Positions 48,026 to 58,538 of a stretch of 64,000 bases of DNA are shown here, piece after piece. How positions within the stretch are numbered: position 1 is the first letter of the stretch; the number at the start of each line of letters is the position of its first letter. The position numbers were made by a program, and so were the translations under genes. The stretch comes from Oopsacas minuta (Eukaryota > Porifera > Hexactinellida > Lyssacinosida > Leucopsacidae). The notes under the pieces are model-generated. The model had not been told where the DNA came from and did no database searches. It saw only the letters and a list, made by a program, of their open reading frames with translations. Where the stretch lies: assembly GCA_024704765.1 (NCBI GenBank), contig JAKMXF010000358.1, positions 62,001 to 126,000 on the forward strand. The letters run 5' to 3'.

Positions 48026-48469
48026 CAGTAAAACCTCCAAAAGGTGAACACCCTGTGGACCAGCAAAATGTTCACTTTTCATGATTTATCATAAAGTGTT
48101 TTTTCGAAAACAATGGTAGTAAAATGTGTGAAAGCATGGTACAAGCGAATATGTTGTCTCTTCTGCCCATTGTATGAGGAAGTCTCTAGTATATTGTGAA
48201 GCCACATCATCAAACGTCCCTGCTTTCACAATTAGTGCGATGACAAAGCTGACAGCCAAGTCAGAAACCACCCAGAAGTACCGATGTTCACTTTGAAGAG
48301 GTCATATCCTATGCAATTTGACATTTGGGACCAAATTCAGTGTTCACATTTCACTTTTCAGAGGTGTTCACATTCTAAAGGGGTGAACACTATGTAAAAC
48401 AATGGAGAAAATTTGGGACCAAGAAAAGTGTTCATATTTTGGAGGTGTTCACTTTTGGAGGTTTTACTG
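48026..48469. mobile_element. MITE, 444 bp, inserted at TA in the right arm
   Basis: CAGTAAAACCTCCAAAAGGTG at the left, cacttttggaggttttactg at the right, TA on both sides (48024-48025 and 48470-48471). The other arm of the host fold-back keeps the empty site (gtactattttatgctatagg in reverse), so the duplication of TA is directly seen. Confidence 0.88.
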
Positions 48470-50337
48470 TATTTGATACTATAGGAAAATTTCGATTCCC
48501 TATAAGATTCATTGCTATATATCGCTGTCCTTGGTCCAAATTTCAATGGACTATCAAAGCCTTAGTGTATAGAATGCAATGGTATGGTTGGTCTTAAGAG
48601 ACAAATTTTGTAATACGCGTGCTATAATTTACCTGCACAATTATCTTCAGACATATAATTAGATTCGTCTGAGTTAAAATAGAAGCAATATAGAAAGCAC
48701 TGTGCTCTTTGTGCTCTTACGATGACTAATGCAAACGGAGCTGAGTGATGTTTTGTTTCCAAAGATAGTAACCCTATTCGGTACTAGGAAGAGTTTAAAA
48801 GTGTTGCCCCATAAACCATAACAAGAAATAGAGAGTAGCATTCTCAGTTGGAATATTCCTACATTGCGCTGCGCGAAGTAGGAATATATCTAAAAACTGT
48901 CCAGCTGAGAGGGTGGCAGTGCAGCTCAGGCCTCATGTTTCTTGCAGTTGAATAAAATTATTATTCTTAGAAAGAAAATTTTGATACTATTCAAAGTATG
49001 AGCCAAATGCATTAAACACGATTAATTATAGAATAAATCATGTAGATGTATATTTGAAATGTCAAAATTGGAACCTACATACCCGATTATCCCTCACTAG
49101 CTGTTAGGTAATGTTAAATTAATTACTTGTTTCTCTTTCGGAATTTCTTTAGAAACTGGCATGGTGGGTAATGTTTCATTTTTATTTTTATAGGACAGTT
49201 AATACACACATAAAATATTTTGACCCTTTGAATATCTCACCACATTCTCTCCGGGCATGGAAATATTGAATTTTTTAACTATGCAACTAGCAAAATGTGG
49301 ATTGCACACTCTGTGACCAAAGAATTACCAAAAATTTGGAAAAAATACAAATATAAACGGGGGCAAAATTTGGGACGGCCGCGAATGATAAACAATTATA
49401 TTAATTTACATGGCCTTACTATAAATTTTATACAAACATTTTGAAATAAAAGCAAAAAGGTATGGAAATATAATGAATAATTAGCGTGCTGTGCTTGCCC
49501 GCGCAGCTCGGATCTAGCATACTTTGTTACCCCATTGTAGCCATTAAGAGCAAGCCTTTACATATATTTTGAAATTTGGCTAATTTGTTCATACTGTAAA
49601 TCCTTTCCTTGACAACGTATAAACTAACAAATAAACAACAATGGAGATTTAATAATATAGTATGACAAATCTGTGAATTTATAAATTTCAGATTGTGTAA
49701 ATTTCAAAATCGGACTCTATACACCTAATTACCCCTGACAACATGTTGAAAGCTAGTCCCTAACATGCTTTGTATTTTACATAGAAAGGTGTAAAAATAT
49801 GATTAATCATCAAAAAGTTGTGAAAATATCACTTTAGAGAGAATTCATCCCGAGGTGCAATCTCCGACCTAAAATGTATAAGTGCACCAATTTTCATGTA
49901 AATCGGACTGCTAGCATTAGTACATCTTCCTAAGGAGCTGCACGGATAATAACCCTTTTCCAACTTTCTGTCGCTAATAGGAAATCCTACTTGGCGCGGA
50001 ACAACATGTTTCAACATTTTTAGATGAAAAATATATTTTGGGACACAGCAATCCCACTATTATCCAACTTCGTTTTTCCGAATTATACAGTCTCGGTTAT
50101 CCGAACACCTTCGTTATAAACATTAAATTTAAAGTTCGGATAAGGGAAATATATGAAAATGATGATTTTGTAATTTTAATATTTGACAGCATATCTATGC
50201 CAATATGGGCATAAATGACCATAATCACAAGGAAACTCAGGGCTAAAGTAACCTCAAGCTCCCTACAGACATGAAATTAGTACAATTTTAACAGACTAAG
50301 TGATATTCTAGCTTTTCGGATAACCGAGGTTCGGATA

Positions 50338-50360
50338 AGTATGTATGTATGTATGTATGA
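50338..50360. repeat. Microsatellite (GTAT)n
   Basis: Five units of GTAT in a row. Confidence 0.8.
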
Positions 50361-50522
50361 GTGGACGCAGATTTTCCTCCCGCTCTACAAATACAACCCG
50401 TATAATTCGAATATGCTATCATCAGAATTGGTAGATCTCATTTGAATTTTGTGTAATTAGAAATTGAATAATTTATTAGCTCATTATCTATTTTATAAGC
50501 AACGTGGGGCTAGAAATACCTA

Positions 50523-50939
50523 CAGTCAAACCTGCTTAACGGCCACCTCTGTATAACGCTCACTTGCACATAGTAGCCACCTAAAATCAGTCCCCTCCGA
50601 TTTTCCCATTGTAATGACCTCTCTATAGCGGCCACCTGCTCAACGCGACCAGCGGTCACAATTTTTGGTCCCTTACTGGTGTTAAACTTGTCTATAACGG
50701 CCACATTATATAGTGGTCTCCTCCTATAAGATCTACCTTTGACAAGTCCCTTGGTTGCCCATTATTATCTACTTCCACTATATTATCTTAATTATCGATC
50801 ACTTGTCTTAAAGGCCAACTTCTCTATATCAGCACCATTAACATAAAGTTACTACCACACTACCGTATAACAGTCAACCTTTCTATAGCGGCCACTTTTG
50901 GCCAGCCCCTTTGGTGGCGGTTATAGACAAGTTTGACTG
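50523..50939. mobile_element. MITE, 417 bp, TA-flanked
   Basis: CAGTCAAACCTGCTTAACGG after TA at the left, ttatagacaagtttgactg before TA at the right. Internal words of the type 'ctctatagcggccac' repeat several times in both orientations. No gene. Confidence 0.82.
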
Positions 50940-51087
50940 TATTTGGAAGAATTTTCATAGATTAAGTCTGAACAGTGTTAAGTGACATGGTTAAATAGTT
51001 ATTACAGTGTATTATCGCATGCCAATGCAATTGTTCGCAGTATAACCATGTTATACTATAATTAGAAATTTAGTAATAGCAAGTACT

Positions 51088-51583
51088 GTCGATCCTACAT
51101 AAACCGACACTCGTTGGGATAGGAATATAGTGTCGGTTTAGCAAATTGTAGGATTATGCAGGTGTATTTGTATGGTTTAAAGTAATTTTAGATTAGAAAC
51201 ACTGTCGGATTATACAGGTTTCGGTTCGTGCAGGTTCCACTGTTGTAATAGCATTTTCTTAACTTAAATTGCAAGGTAAATTGATCAATCCTATCGCAAC
51301 AAGACAGTTATTCATATCATTAATTTATTTCACTTAAATCAGTAAAATATTTCCCCATGGATTCCAACAATAACAGGCTACCAATAAAGAAAGCAAGTGA
51401 ATAAAATGAAAATTTATCTTATTTAAAAATTGGTAGAACCTGCATAAACCGTAATCTGTATAATCTGGAAGACCTCTATAATCCAACAGTGTTTCTGATC
51501 TGAAATAGCTTTACACAGTACAATTTGCTATACCGACACTATTTTCATGTCCAAACGAGTGTCGATTTATAGAGGTTCTACTG
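51088..51583. repeat. Head-to-head pair of one MITE
   Basis: 51088-51242 and 51431-51583 are inverted copies of one unit: acataaaccgacactcgttg versus aaacgagtgtcgatttatag, and gcaggttccac versus gtagaacctgc. Outer ends CAGTAGAACCTCTATAAATC-type, as in Tigger/pogo MITEs. Confidence 0.68.
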
Positions 51584-51937
51584 TATACGATATCACTATA
51601 GTTCGAAAATTCGCTATATGTTTATGATTATACCTACTGAAGTGTTTAATATAGCAATAGTAATGTTTTGTGTTTTCTATGGCAATAATAGTGTTTTCTA
51701 TGGCAATAGTGACAAATGTACCTATAACGTTTCTATCACACTTAGTATGTAATTGAAAGATGTTATACAACTTGCAATTTGCAATTAAAAGTGTATATAC
51801 AATGTTAGCCAGCGCAGTTGCAGACCCGTGGTCTTGTTTCATCTGATCCATTTAAACTATACTATATATTTATGTAAATGTATGTTGTAACTCTGTTCTG
51901 AGATAATTAACTATTCTTATAGTTTATCTATAAAGCA

Positions 51938-53251
51938 ATGAGAAGATCAGAGCAAGCTAGAATAGCCTACCGTTTGTTAGGGGAGCATAGTTATTCAAGT
52001 AGTGCGAGGATTGGACGTAACTATCAAAGTGTAGCCTCCCAACATAAAGGTATTTCTGCAGTTAGCAATATAAGTTTAAATGAACATGAAGCATATATTC
52101 ATACACTAATTTTGCTGATGAAACTTCACTCACAGAGCATTGCCGAATCTGGAGTAGCAGGCGGAATATTTGCTGAATCTCTTAATGTTCTGACTTGTGA
52201 ACAACTAAGACTTGTAAAAACTAGTAATTCTGAGAATCATGAAATAATACAGAAGGCTACAATTAATTCCAAGTTAGAATATGACAAAAGTGTAGTTTCC
52301 TCCCAAACTGATTCTTTCCCTAATAATACAACTATTAACGCTGAGATCTATGAAATCGATGAAGAAAATTTGCACTCTAGCACTAGTAGTATGCTATCAA
52401 TTGATAGAATTGAATTTACTTACCCCATAAATGACTCAAATTCATTTCACACGGGTACGAATAAATTATCTTCTCTATCTGATGATCAGCTAAAATCTTT
52501 TAGCGATATTATTATACAGAATAATGAAGAAATACTCTCACTTTCAAAAACTGGAGAAACAACAGCATTCGAACAAACTTCTAAACCGATTTATGATCTC
52601 ATTTCTAACCATAATAAATCAAACCCAATTCGGGAAAGAATAACATCTCTGTTTAGAGACGAACTTATTTCAGAAACATCTGATGAGATCAGAACTCCCG
52701 ACAATAGTACAGACACCTATCTAATCAACTCTCAACAAAAAGTGTTCTCAGTTAATTATCAAAATCTATTTGAAGAAGTAAAAGCTCATAATCCTGAAAT
52801 GGAGGCTGATCAGTTGAGAATTGACTTAGAACAAATGTGGCCTGAGCTTGTGCACGAAGAGTTACAAATAAACCAAAATAAGGTAAATCAAGCTAAGAGG
52901 AAACTATCTGAGAATGAGTACAAGGAATTGCAGAAATGTTTGGATAAAACAAAGTACAAAGTTGCAAATCAATATGAAAGAATACTCAAAAAAGAACCAT
53001 TCAACAAAAAAGATGAGTTAATTCCAGAAAATACCACCCCATCTACAAAAAGGTTTAAATTCGATAAAGCAGAATCGTCCTCTAGTGTTCGATCAACCTC
53101 GAAATCAACAACAAATGATGAATGTCAGAATCTCAATTGCTCCAATAAGGCAGTTTATGATGAATTCAGAGGATTATATTACTGCTGCTCAGATTGCTGT
53201 ATCAAACATTGTAAGTATGTTTTCTCCCACTGGAATGAACAGAAAAAGTAA
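51938..53251 (+). CDS. TOX4-like protein: divergent HMG box and C-terminal zinc motif
   Basis: Encodes 437 residues in one exon from ATG 51938. The N-terminal 260 residues are Ser/Asn-rich and unrecognised. Residues about 268-345 (VNYQNLFEEVKAHNPEMEAD, LEQMWPELVHEELQ, AKRKLSENEYKELQKCL) align with the HMG box of TOX proteins, though the usual leading KP and several core residues are changed. The C-terminus has C396, C401, C416, C420, H424, C425 in CQNLNC...YYCCSDCCIKHCKYVFSHW, matching the C-terminal motif of TOX4 (CVRSGC...EYCSNECVVKHCRDVFLAW). In vertebrates TOX4 is a subunit of the PNUTS-WDR82-PP1 phosphatase complex acting on chromatin and RNA polymerase II. Orthology rests mainly on the C-terminal motif, so the symbol is withheld. 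Confidence 0.75.
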   Translation: MRRSEQARIAYRLLGEHSYSSSARIGRNYQSVASQHKGISAVSNISLNEHEAYIHTLILLMKLHSQSIAESGVAGGIFAESLNVLTCEQLRLVKTSNSENHEIIQKATINSKLEYDKSVVSSQTDSFPNNTTINAEIYEIDEENLHSSTSSMLSIDRIEFTYPINDSNSFHTGTNKLSSLSDDQLKSFSDIIIQNNEEILSLSKTGETTAFEQTSKPIYDLISNHNKSNPIRERITSLFRDELISETSDEIRTPDNSTDTYLINSQQKVFSVNYQNLFEEVKAHNPEMEADQLRIDLEQMWPELVHEELQINQNKVNQAKRKLSENEYKELQKCLDKTKYKVANQYERILKKEPFNKKDELIPENTTPSTKRFKFDKAESSSSVRSTSKSTTNDECQNLNCSNKAVYDEFRGLYYCCSDCCIKHCKYVFSHWNEQKK

Positions 53252-55691
53252 TGATTGTTTGAATCTATATCAATTGGAATTTCATTTGTTGTGTATCTAC
53301 TGTTTCTATTTGCATTTCTTAACTCAAGTAATAAGACACTGAAGCTGTGAATGGAGGGTAAATTCTTTTCTCCTATTATAAAATAATTACAAACAGTCTA
53401 ATTTACTAACTATACATGCTTTGTTAAACGTATATAATTCAACATAGTTATGATAAGACCTTTGTATAAACTTGATCATAACTTACTCAACGTGCATGTT
53501 AAACCTACCAGTAACAGTACAGGAGATGTGAGAGTGTTTGATAGTACAGGCGAAATCGGGTCTATTTGCTTTCAAAATGCACGAAAAAAGAGGAAAAAAC
53601 CCGGTAGGCAATATAACCCGTTCCAACTACGAAAGCATTATTTGCGTAGAAGGTGAAATTCTTAGTCTTATGTTATCGAATTAATCAATGCTGTACAGAG
53701 ACTACATATAATAATAATTTAAGTATACAAATAAACATTTATCAATAATTAATCATTTTGGCTAATGAAAATTGCAACCTAAATCAGGAATATTTGATCA
53801 CTTGACACATGGAAGAGGGAAAGAAACGGAGAGACAAATATCCCAAAAGAAACTGCATTAACACTGCCCATTTTTACATGATTGAGGTAACAAAAAACCC
53901 GATACCCAAAAAGATCCGGAGCAAATATACCCAATTAGTTTTATATATGAATAGCATTGGGGAGAAACAAAGAATTGCAACGAGGCAAAATAATCCAGGG
54001 AGACAAAAATTCCCGGCGGATAAAACCCCGATTTCGACTGTATAGTCAGCATTTTTCGGAAATTAAATCAAACCTATGAGCCAACACACGGAATTGCAGA
54101 TATCTCTCTCTAAATTTCATAAGAGTCGGTCTCTGCTTCTAACCTTGGTGGGTTTAGGCCCCCCAGTACCCAAAAATTGGCGCCTATGACAGTCAGGGTC
54201 GCTTATTGTGAACCTCCATCGAACACAAACTCTTCTTCAGATATAGGGAATCCATATTATGAGAATTTTTTACTGCTAATCTTATATAAATTCCTTTATT
54301 GCGGCCACTGGCTTGGTTCATAATAAGAGAATGTTCATTATTTTCGAGGTCATAAACAGCGGTCCTGGTTGTATTTAAATGTTGTTTCTCTATTGTAAAA
54401 TAAGTGAAGTCTTTCTCTGAAGTATATACCCTATACAGCATTTGTACAAGTACTGAATAACATATTTTCAATTGATGAGTTCAAAACATTTCAATCCATG
54501 CATGCAAACTCAAATTAAATATTTTTTGAAAAATGTTTAATAATTGGAGAAATATGCCCCCTTGTTTTGATTAATATTTCTTTACACTCCTCGTTTATCT
54601 GACACCATTGGCGCCAAGTTTAGGAAACAAAATCCAACCTTGGAGCGAATTCACTGCTATATTTATGTAAAACTCACATAAATACAGTCTTCTTCTCTAA
54701 ACTTGGGGATCCAGACTTCAGAACCCGTGTACCCAAACATGGCGACTATGTCCTACACACTGGTTCATGGTGTTCCGAACAGCAGGAAGGACATTTGGTC
54801 TGTAAAGATTGTTAATATTTCCTAAAGAAGGAGCTTCAGATCTTTAGCACTAGATTTCGGCGAAGTGGTCATTTTAAGCCAATATTGGTATAAATATCCA
54901 GTCAAATAATCACAATCCCAATATTCTCATTTTCGTATATAGCCGAGCACTGTAGGGTTGCCGTGGAAATGTAATTTTGATTCCCATTCCCACAGAATTC
55001 CCAAAGCATCTCATAGGATCTAGGATTTTCCACAGGCTTCCAATAGGAAAATACTATTCACATTCCCATCTCATTCTCATCCCCACGGGACCGGTGAGTA
55101 TTGAACTTCTAAATATACAAAAGGTCTTTTCAAATTTTCAATTCAGTGTACACGTTACGGGCAGTATGAGAAATTGAGCATTATGCAAAAATGCTACTTT
55201 CTTAGTCAATATGCATAATGTCCAGGCAATATGCATAATGCTACTCTTATTGGACAATATACGATTTACAATTATCCATACGCAATATACAATTTTCTTA
55301 TCTTGTTATCAGTAATTTTTATAAAATACTTTCGTCAGATTAACAAACTTTTATTCAATAATGAGGTTTAATCATATCTATGTTAATAATGTTATGGATG
55401 ATACATAAACTTGAAAATTAATCATAAATAATTGGGGATATCTTTCCCAAATAAGTTTTGGCTAGTTATTCTCCTATAAATACTCAGCTACTTGGCTTAC
55501 GTTTATTCTTTGCTAATAGCACTATGAGGTCTCTATTTTCACAACTCTACTTATTATTGCAGCTTTGGTTGTTATGACACCTACTGTGACATAGTCGATT
55601 TGAACGATAACACTTGCACGTAGTACGAAGAGATGATTTCTTACAAGAGCAATGAAACATCCCTGACCTGTCCCAACTGGTTTATTGCGTG
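53252..55691. other. Intergenic with one MITE
   Basis: Besides the MITE at 53547-54040 no gene is supported. 54150-54190 contains the word ggcgcctatga shared with 1188; 54955-55100 is related to the repeat at 63175-63600 (cattcccac, gttgccgtggaaa). Confidence 0.5.
53547..54040. mobile_element. MITE, 494 bp, TA-flanked, 'CAGTCGAAATCGGG' ends
   Basis: Left end CAGGCGAAATCGGG after TA, right end ccccgatttcgactg before TA. A truncated relative is at 39199-39560. The small open frames inside (basic, Arg/Lys-rich) are by-products of the element. Confidence 0.78.
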
Positions 55692-56400
55692 CTACTGTCG
55701 CAAAGAAATCTCTTTTCCTGTTTGGACATCATTTATGTCCAAGAATTTATCCAGGCATGGAGTAAATTGATTTCTGGTGTAATGCGAATTCAATTGGCCG
55801 TATTTTGTACCTAGCTTGTAGGTACCAGTATGCTCGACTGCCACAACAACTGCTTTAATGTTTCGAAAGTCACCTTTACCTCGATCTACGTCGGGTAAAG
55901 GGACCATTACTGTATCCCCAATATTTGCTTGTTTGAATTGTTTTCTAGATTGCTCGAACATTTTATCAGCCTGCACTCCTTGTATTCTTTTCGCTCCTTT
56001 TCGCTGCTGCGTAATTTGATTCCCTTGATGACATAGTCTGCATAATACAGCTGAACCAAATCCTTCTTCTTCACTTCCATTGTTTACAGAACATAGTGGT
56101 ATAGCATGGCAAAAAAGCCCACAAGACATACAAGTGTGCGCTCCACTGGATATTTGTTGACATGATACACAATTATAGTTTGTTATTTCAGATTGTTGAG
56201 TGATTGATGCCGTGTCTGAGGCTATATCGTCTTGTCCTAAAATCTGTTGCTTCGAATATTCTTCTTCTGAGTTCAAAATTTCTTCTAATTGCTCTTCAGT
56301 CTCTAGAATAGAAGCTGCATCGATTGTGAGGTTGGTTGAAACTACTCCTAGTTGTGGTCTTATCCCAAAACCAGCTTCATAAGGAGTCCTTCTAATTCCT
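55692..56400 (-). pseudogene. C-terminal remnant of an integrase-type transposase (KRBA2/SCAND3-like, Ginger-type)
   Basis: Minus strand from about 56400: GIRRTPYEAGFGIRPQLGV (the 'SPYEA.FG..PR.GL' region after the integrase core), ILETEEQLEEILNSEEEYS, a Cys-rich block NYNCVSCQQISSGAHTCMSC then CRLCHQGN (zinc-binding, 3 CxxC-type pairs), and FKQANIGDTVMVPLPDVDRG, RNIKAVVVAVEHTGTYKLGT, ARNQF-like YTRNQFTPCL to the stop at 55692. This order is typical of the tails of KRBA2/SCAND3-like integrase-derived proteins in invertebrates. The catalytic core is missing upstream. It may be a 3' exon or a truncated copy. Confidence 0.62.
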
Positions 56401-56550
56401 AAGATAGTCCAAATATAAATGCATAAATACTATTTTATTGTACATTTTTGTTATAATTATTGATCTTAAAAATAAAATAATACCTGTATGTAGTCTTGTG
56501 TTAATTTTCCATTGGACGAATCTAAGTCCTTCTGACCATTTGGTTGAATT

Positions 56551-57504
56551 TTCGTTGCAAAAGGACGTAGAGCATTTATCTACAGGACGATAAATCGATA
56601 TAAGGAAACTGGGGACACTGTAGACAAGCCGAGATCTGGTCGTCCATGCTCTGTAACGACCTCAGCTCTCAAGAAAGTGGTGCGAGAACGGATTCGGCGG
56701 AACCCACACCGTTCGATGAGGAAAATGGCCTTGGAGCTCAATATATCTCGCCGAGCAATACAAAAGGTTGTAAAAAGGGACCTAGGAATGCGCTCTTTTA
56801 AACGCAAAAAGGTACAATTCCTATCTGGGTCGGTGAAAGAAAAGAGAGTGTCCCGGAGCAAGAGCCTACTTGCTCTACACGCTATTGGAGTTCTCGAAAA
56901 TACCATTTTCTCAGATGAGAAAATTTTCACCATTGAAGAGGCTACAAATAGCCAAAACGACAGAGTCATCTCGACCTCAGTTTCAGCGATCCCTGATAAG
57001 TTCAGATATATCAGTCGGATGAAGAAACCACTGTCGGTGATGGTTTTGGCTGGGGTCTCTGCTGTTGGTCGAACACCACTGATTTTCATCCCCCCAGGAG
57101 TGAAAATCAATGCCAAAACATACCAAGAGCTTGTATTAGAGCCTGTGGTAAAAGGTCTGAGCCAGACCATGTTTTCTGGACAGCAATTTGTCTTCCAACA
57201 AGATGGTGCTCCCGCCCATACGGCCAATACGACCCAAGATTGGCTGAAGCACAATATTCCCAATTTTATACATAAGGATGAATGGCCACCATACAGTCCT
57301 GATTTAAATCCCATGGACTATTCTGTATCTTCTATCTTGGAAAACAAGGCTTGTTCTGTGTCACACAACACAGTTAGCTCTCTAAAGATTTCCTTGTGTC
57401 GAGAATGGGAGAAGATACCCCAAGAAACTCTGCGTGCCGCAGTAGAAGGATTCCCGAACAGACTCAGGGCTGTCATTTCCAAAAAGGGTGGTTATATTGA
57501 ATAA
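56551..57504 (+). pseudogene. Tc1/mariner-superfamily transposase, DD37D type, N-terminus incomplete
   Basis: Open from just after a stop at 56545. It begins inside the first helix-turn-helix: FIYRTINRYKETGDTVDKPR, SGRPCSVTTSALKKVVRERI, then MRKMALELNISRRAIQKVV (second HTH). Catalytic triad: FSDEKIF (first Asp), FQQDGAPAHTANTTQDW (second Asp), WPPYSPDLNPMDYSVSSILE (third Asp). Between second and third I count 37 residues, the DD37D (maT-like) spacing. The C-terminus is intact to the stop at 57504. A right terminus (ggagcgaccctg then TA, 57626-57628) is visible; no matching left end was found, so the copy is probably 5'-truncated. A GTG at 56677 should not be taken as the start. Confidence 0.85.
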
Positions 57505-57930
57505 ATGACTAGGCAATCTCTTCCTAATAGTATGTAGTAATTATATATAGAGAATCAATAATGTAGGTCATGCTGAATAAATATTATAGACAAAATGGTT
57601 TGTATCAGAACTTTGGAGCGACCCTGTATAATTAGTGGCTATATAGCTATATTTTCGAATATATTGTACCATAGCATTCTATATACTAAGGCAATGGCAC
57701 TCTATCGAAATTTTGGACCATGGATTGTCACTACCATCGGACTACTTTACATCATAACTTTTGTATTTCTTAATATATCAAAGTGATTTTAACATTTATG
57801 TGTATCCAACAACTGCTTACTCCTTAGAACATATTTTGGTATAATTTTGCCTGATTTATAAAACTTCAGTTTTGCACATGTTTGAGTATCCAATTCAGTC
57901 GTATTGTTCGCGCGAATTAATCGCCTATAG

Positions 57931-58299
57931 TAGGCCGGATCGAGAAAAGTATAAATCGTCGGTTCAACTTCTACCTAAGGGAAAAGTTGCCTTTACCATT
58001 TTCTAGGAAAATGCGAGACTTAAATTTGAAAAATATTTCGATTTGACCCTTGCGGTTTTATATTTTTGCTGTGTCACTTTCGCAAAATTGATTTTATATT
58101 GTCCGAATTTTCAAATTCCTTTGACTTAGCCCCTTTATATATATTATTTGGTAATAGTAAGTCGCATATTTGCTATTGAATGGTATATTAATCGAATTTC
58201 TATGTCCAAGGATACTCAAGTTATCAAGATTTTTTTTGCATATTCTATCATACCCTAATATTATTACCCACCCCCTTTTTTTCCGATTATTTGAAAATT
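57931..58299 (+). repeat. Left terminal inverted repeat, 369 bp
   Basis: Inverted copy of 60768-61137; runs from taggccggat through ccacccccttttttt to ttgaaaatt. Confidence 0.9.
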
Positions 58300-58538
58300 C
58301 TATATTCTTAGTAAAATTTTTATATAATCACCAAACTTAGTATATTTCTTTATCAGATCCAAATTCCTCAATAGGTTACCACAAAGAAATTTTACCAACA
58401 TTCCTTATCTCTTGTTCTAACTTAGTTACCATTTATCTAGCATGGAATTTATGGTCAATTATAGTATCTATATCAATGCTCGATCAAATCATTCATATTA
58501 TTGAGTGATTATATTCCTAAAATATATTTATTTTTGAA

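Larger units (their letters stand above)
46681..48588. mobile_element. Fold-back element carrying two younger insertions
   Basis: Outer arms: ccatagcattcaatacatta (46684) plus gatagttcattgaaattttg (47501) on the left versus, inverted, caatggactatcaaagcctt and aatgcaatggtatgg (48545-48588) on the right. Inner arm sequence acctcagcagattgcttact (47670) recurs inverted as agtaagcaatctgctggcgc (47920). The left arm is interrupted by 46703-47489 and the right arm by 48026-48469. No gene. Confidence 0.7.
48589..51937. other. Gene-poor stretch of dispersed repeats and MITEs
   Basis: No gene. 49480-49680 carries a relative of the 19.2-20.2 kb repeats; 50083-50336 has a worn pair cggttatccgaac / cggataaccgaggttcgg; then the MITEs at 50523 and 51088-51583. 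Near 48865 the GC-rich word attgcgctgcgcgaag lies between two inverted copies of attcctac. Confidence 0.5.

Noticed and set aside
53450-53656. 68-codon open frame with a basic Lys/Arg-rich tail, partly conserved at 39230
   Set aside because: The conservation is explained by the MITE at 53547-54040 and its truncated relative at 39199; the frame starts outside the element and is not kept in the second copy.
56580-57314. Long minus-strand frame opposite the DD37D transposase
   Set aside because: Shadow of the real transposase on the plus strand.
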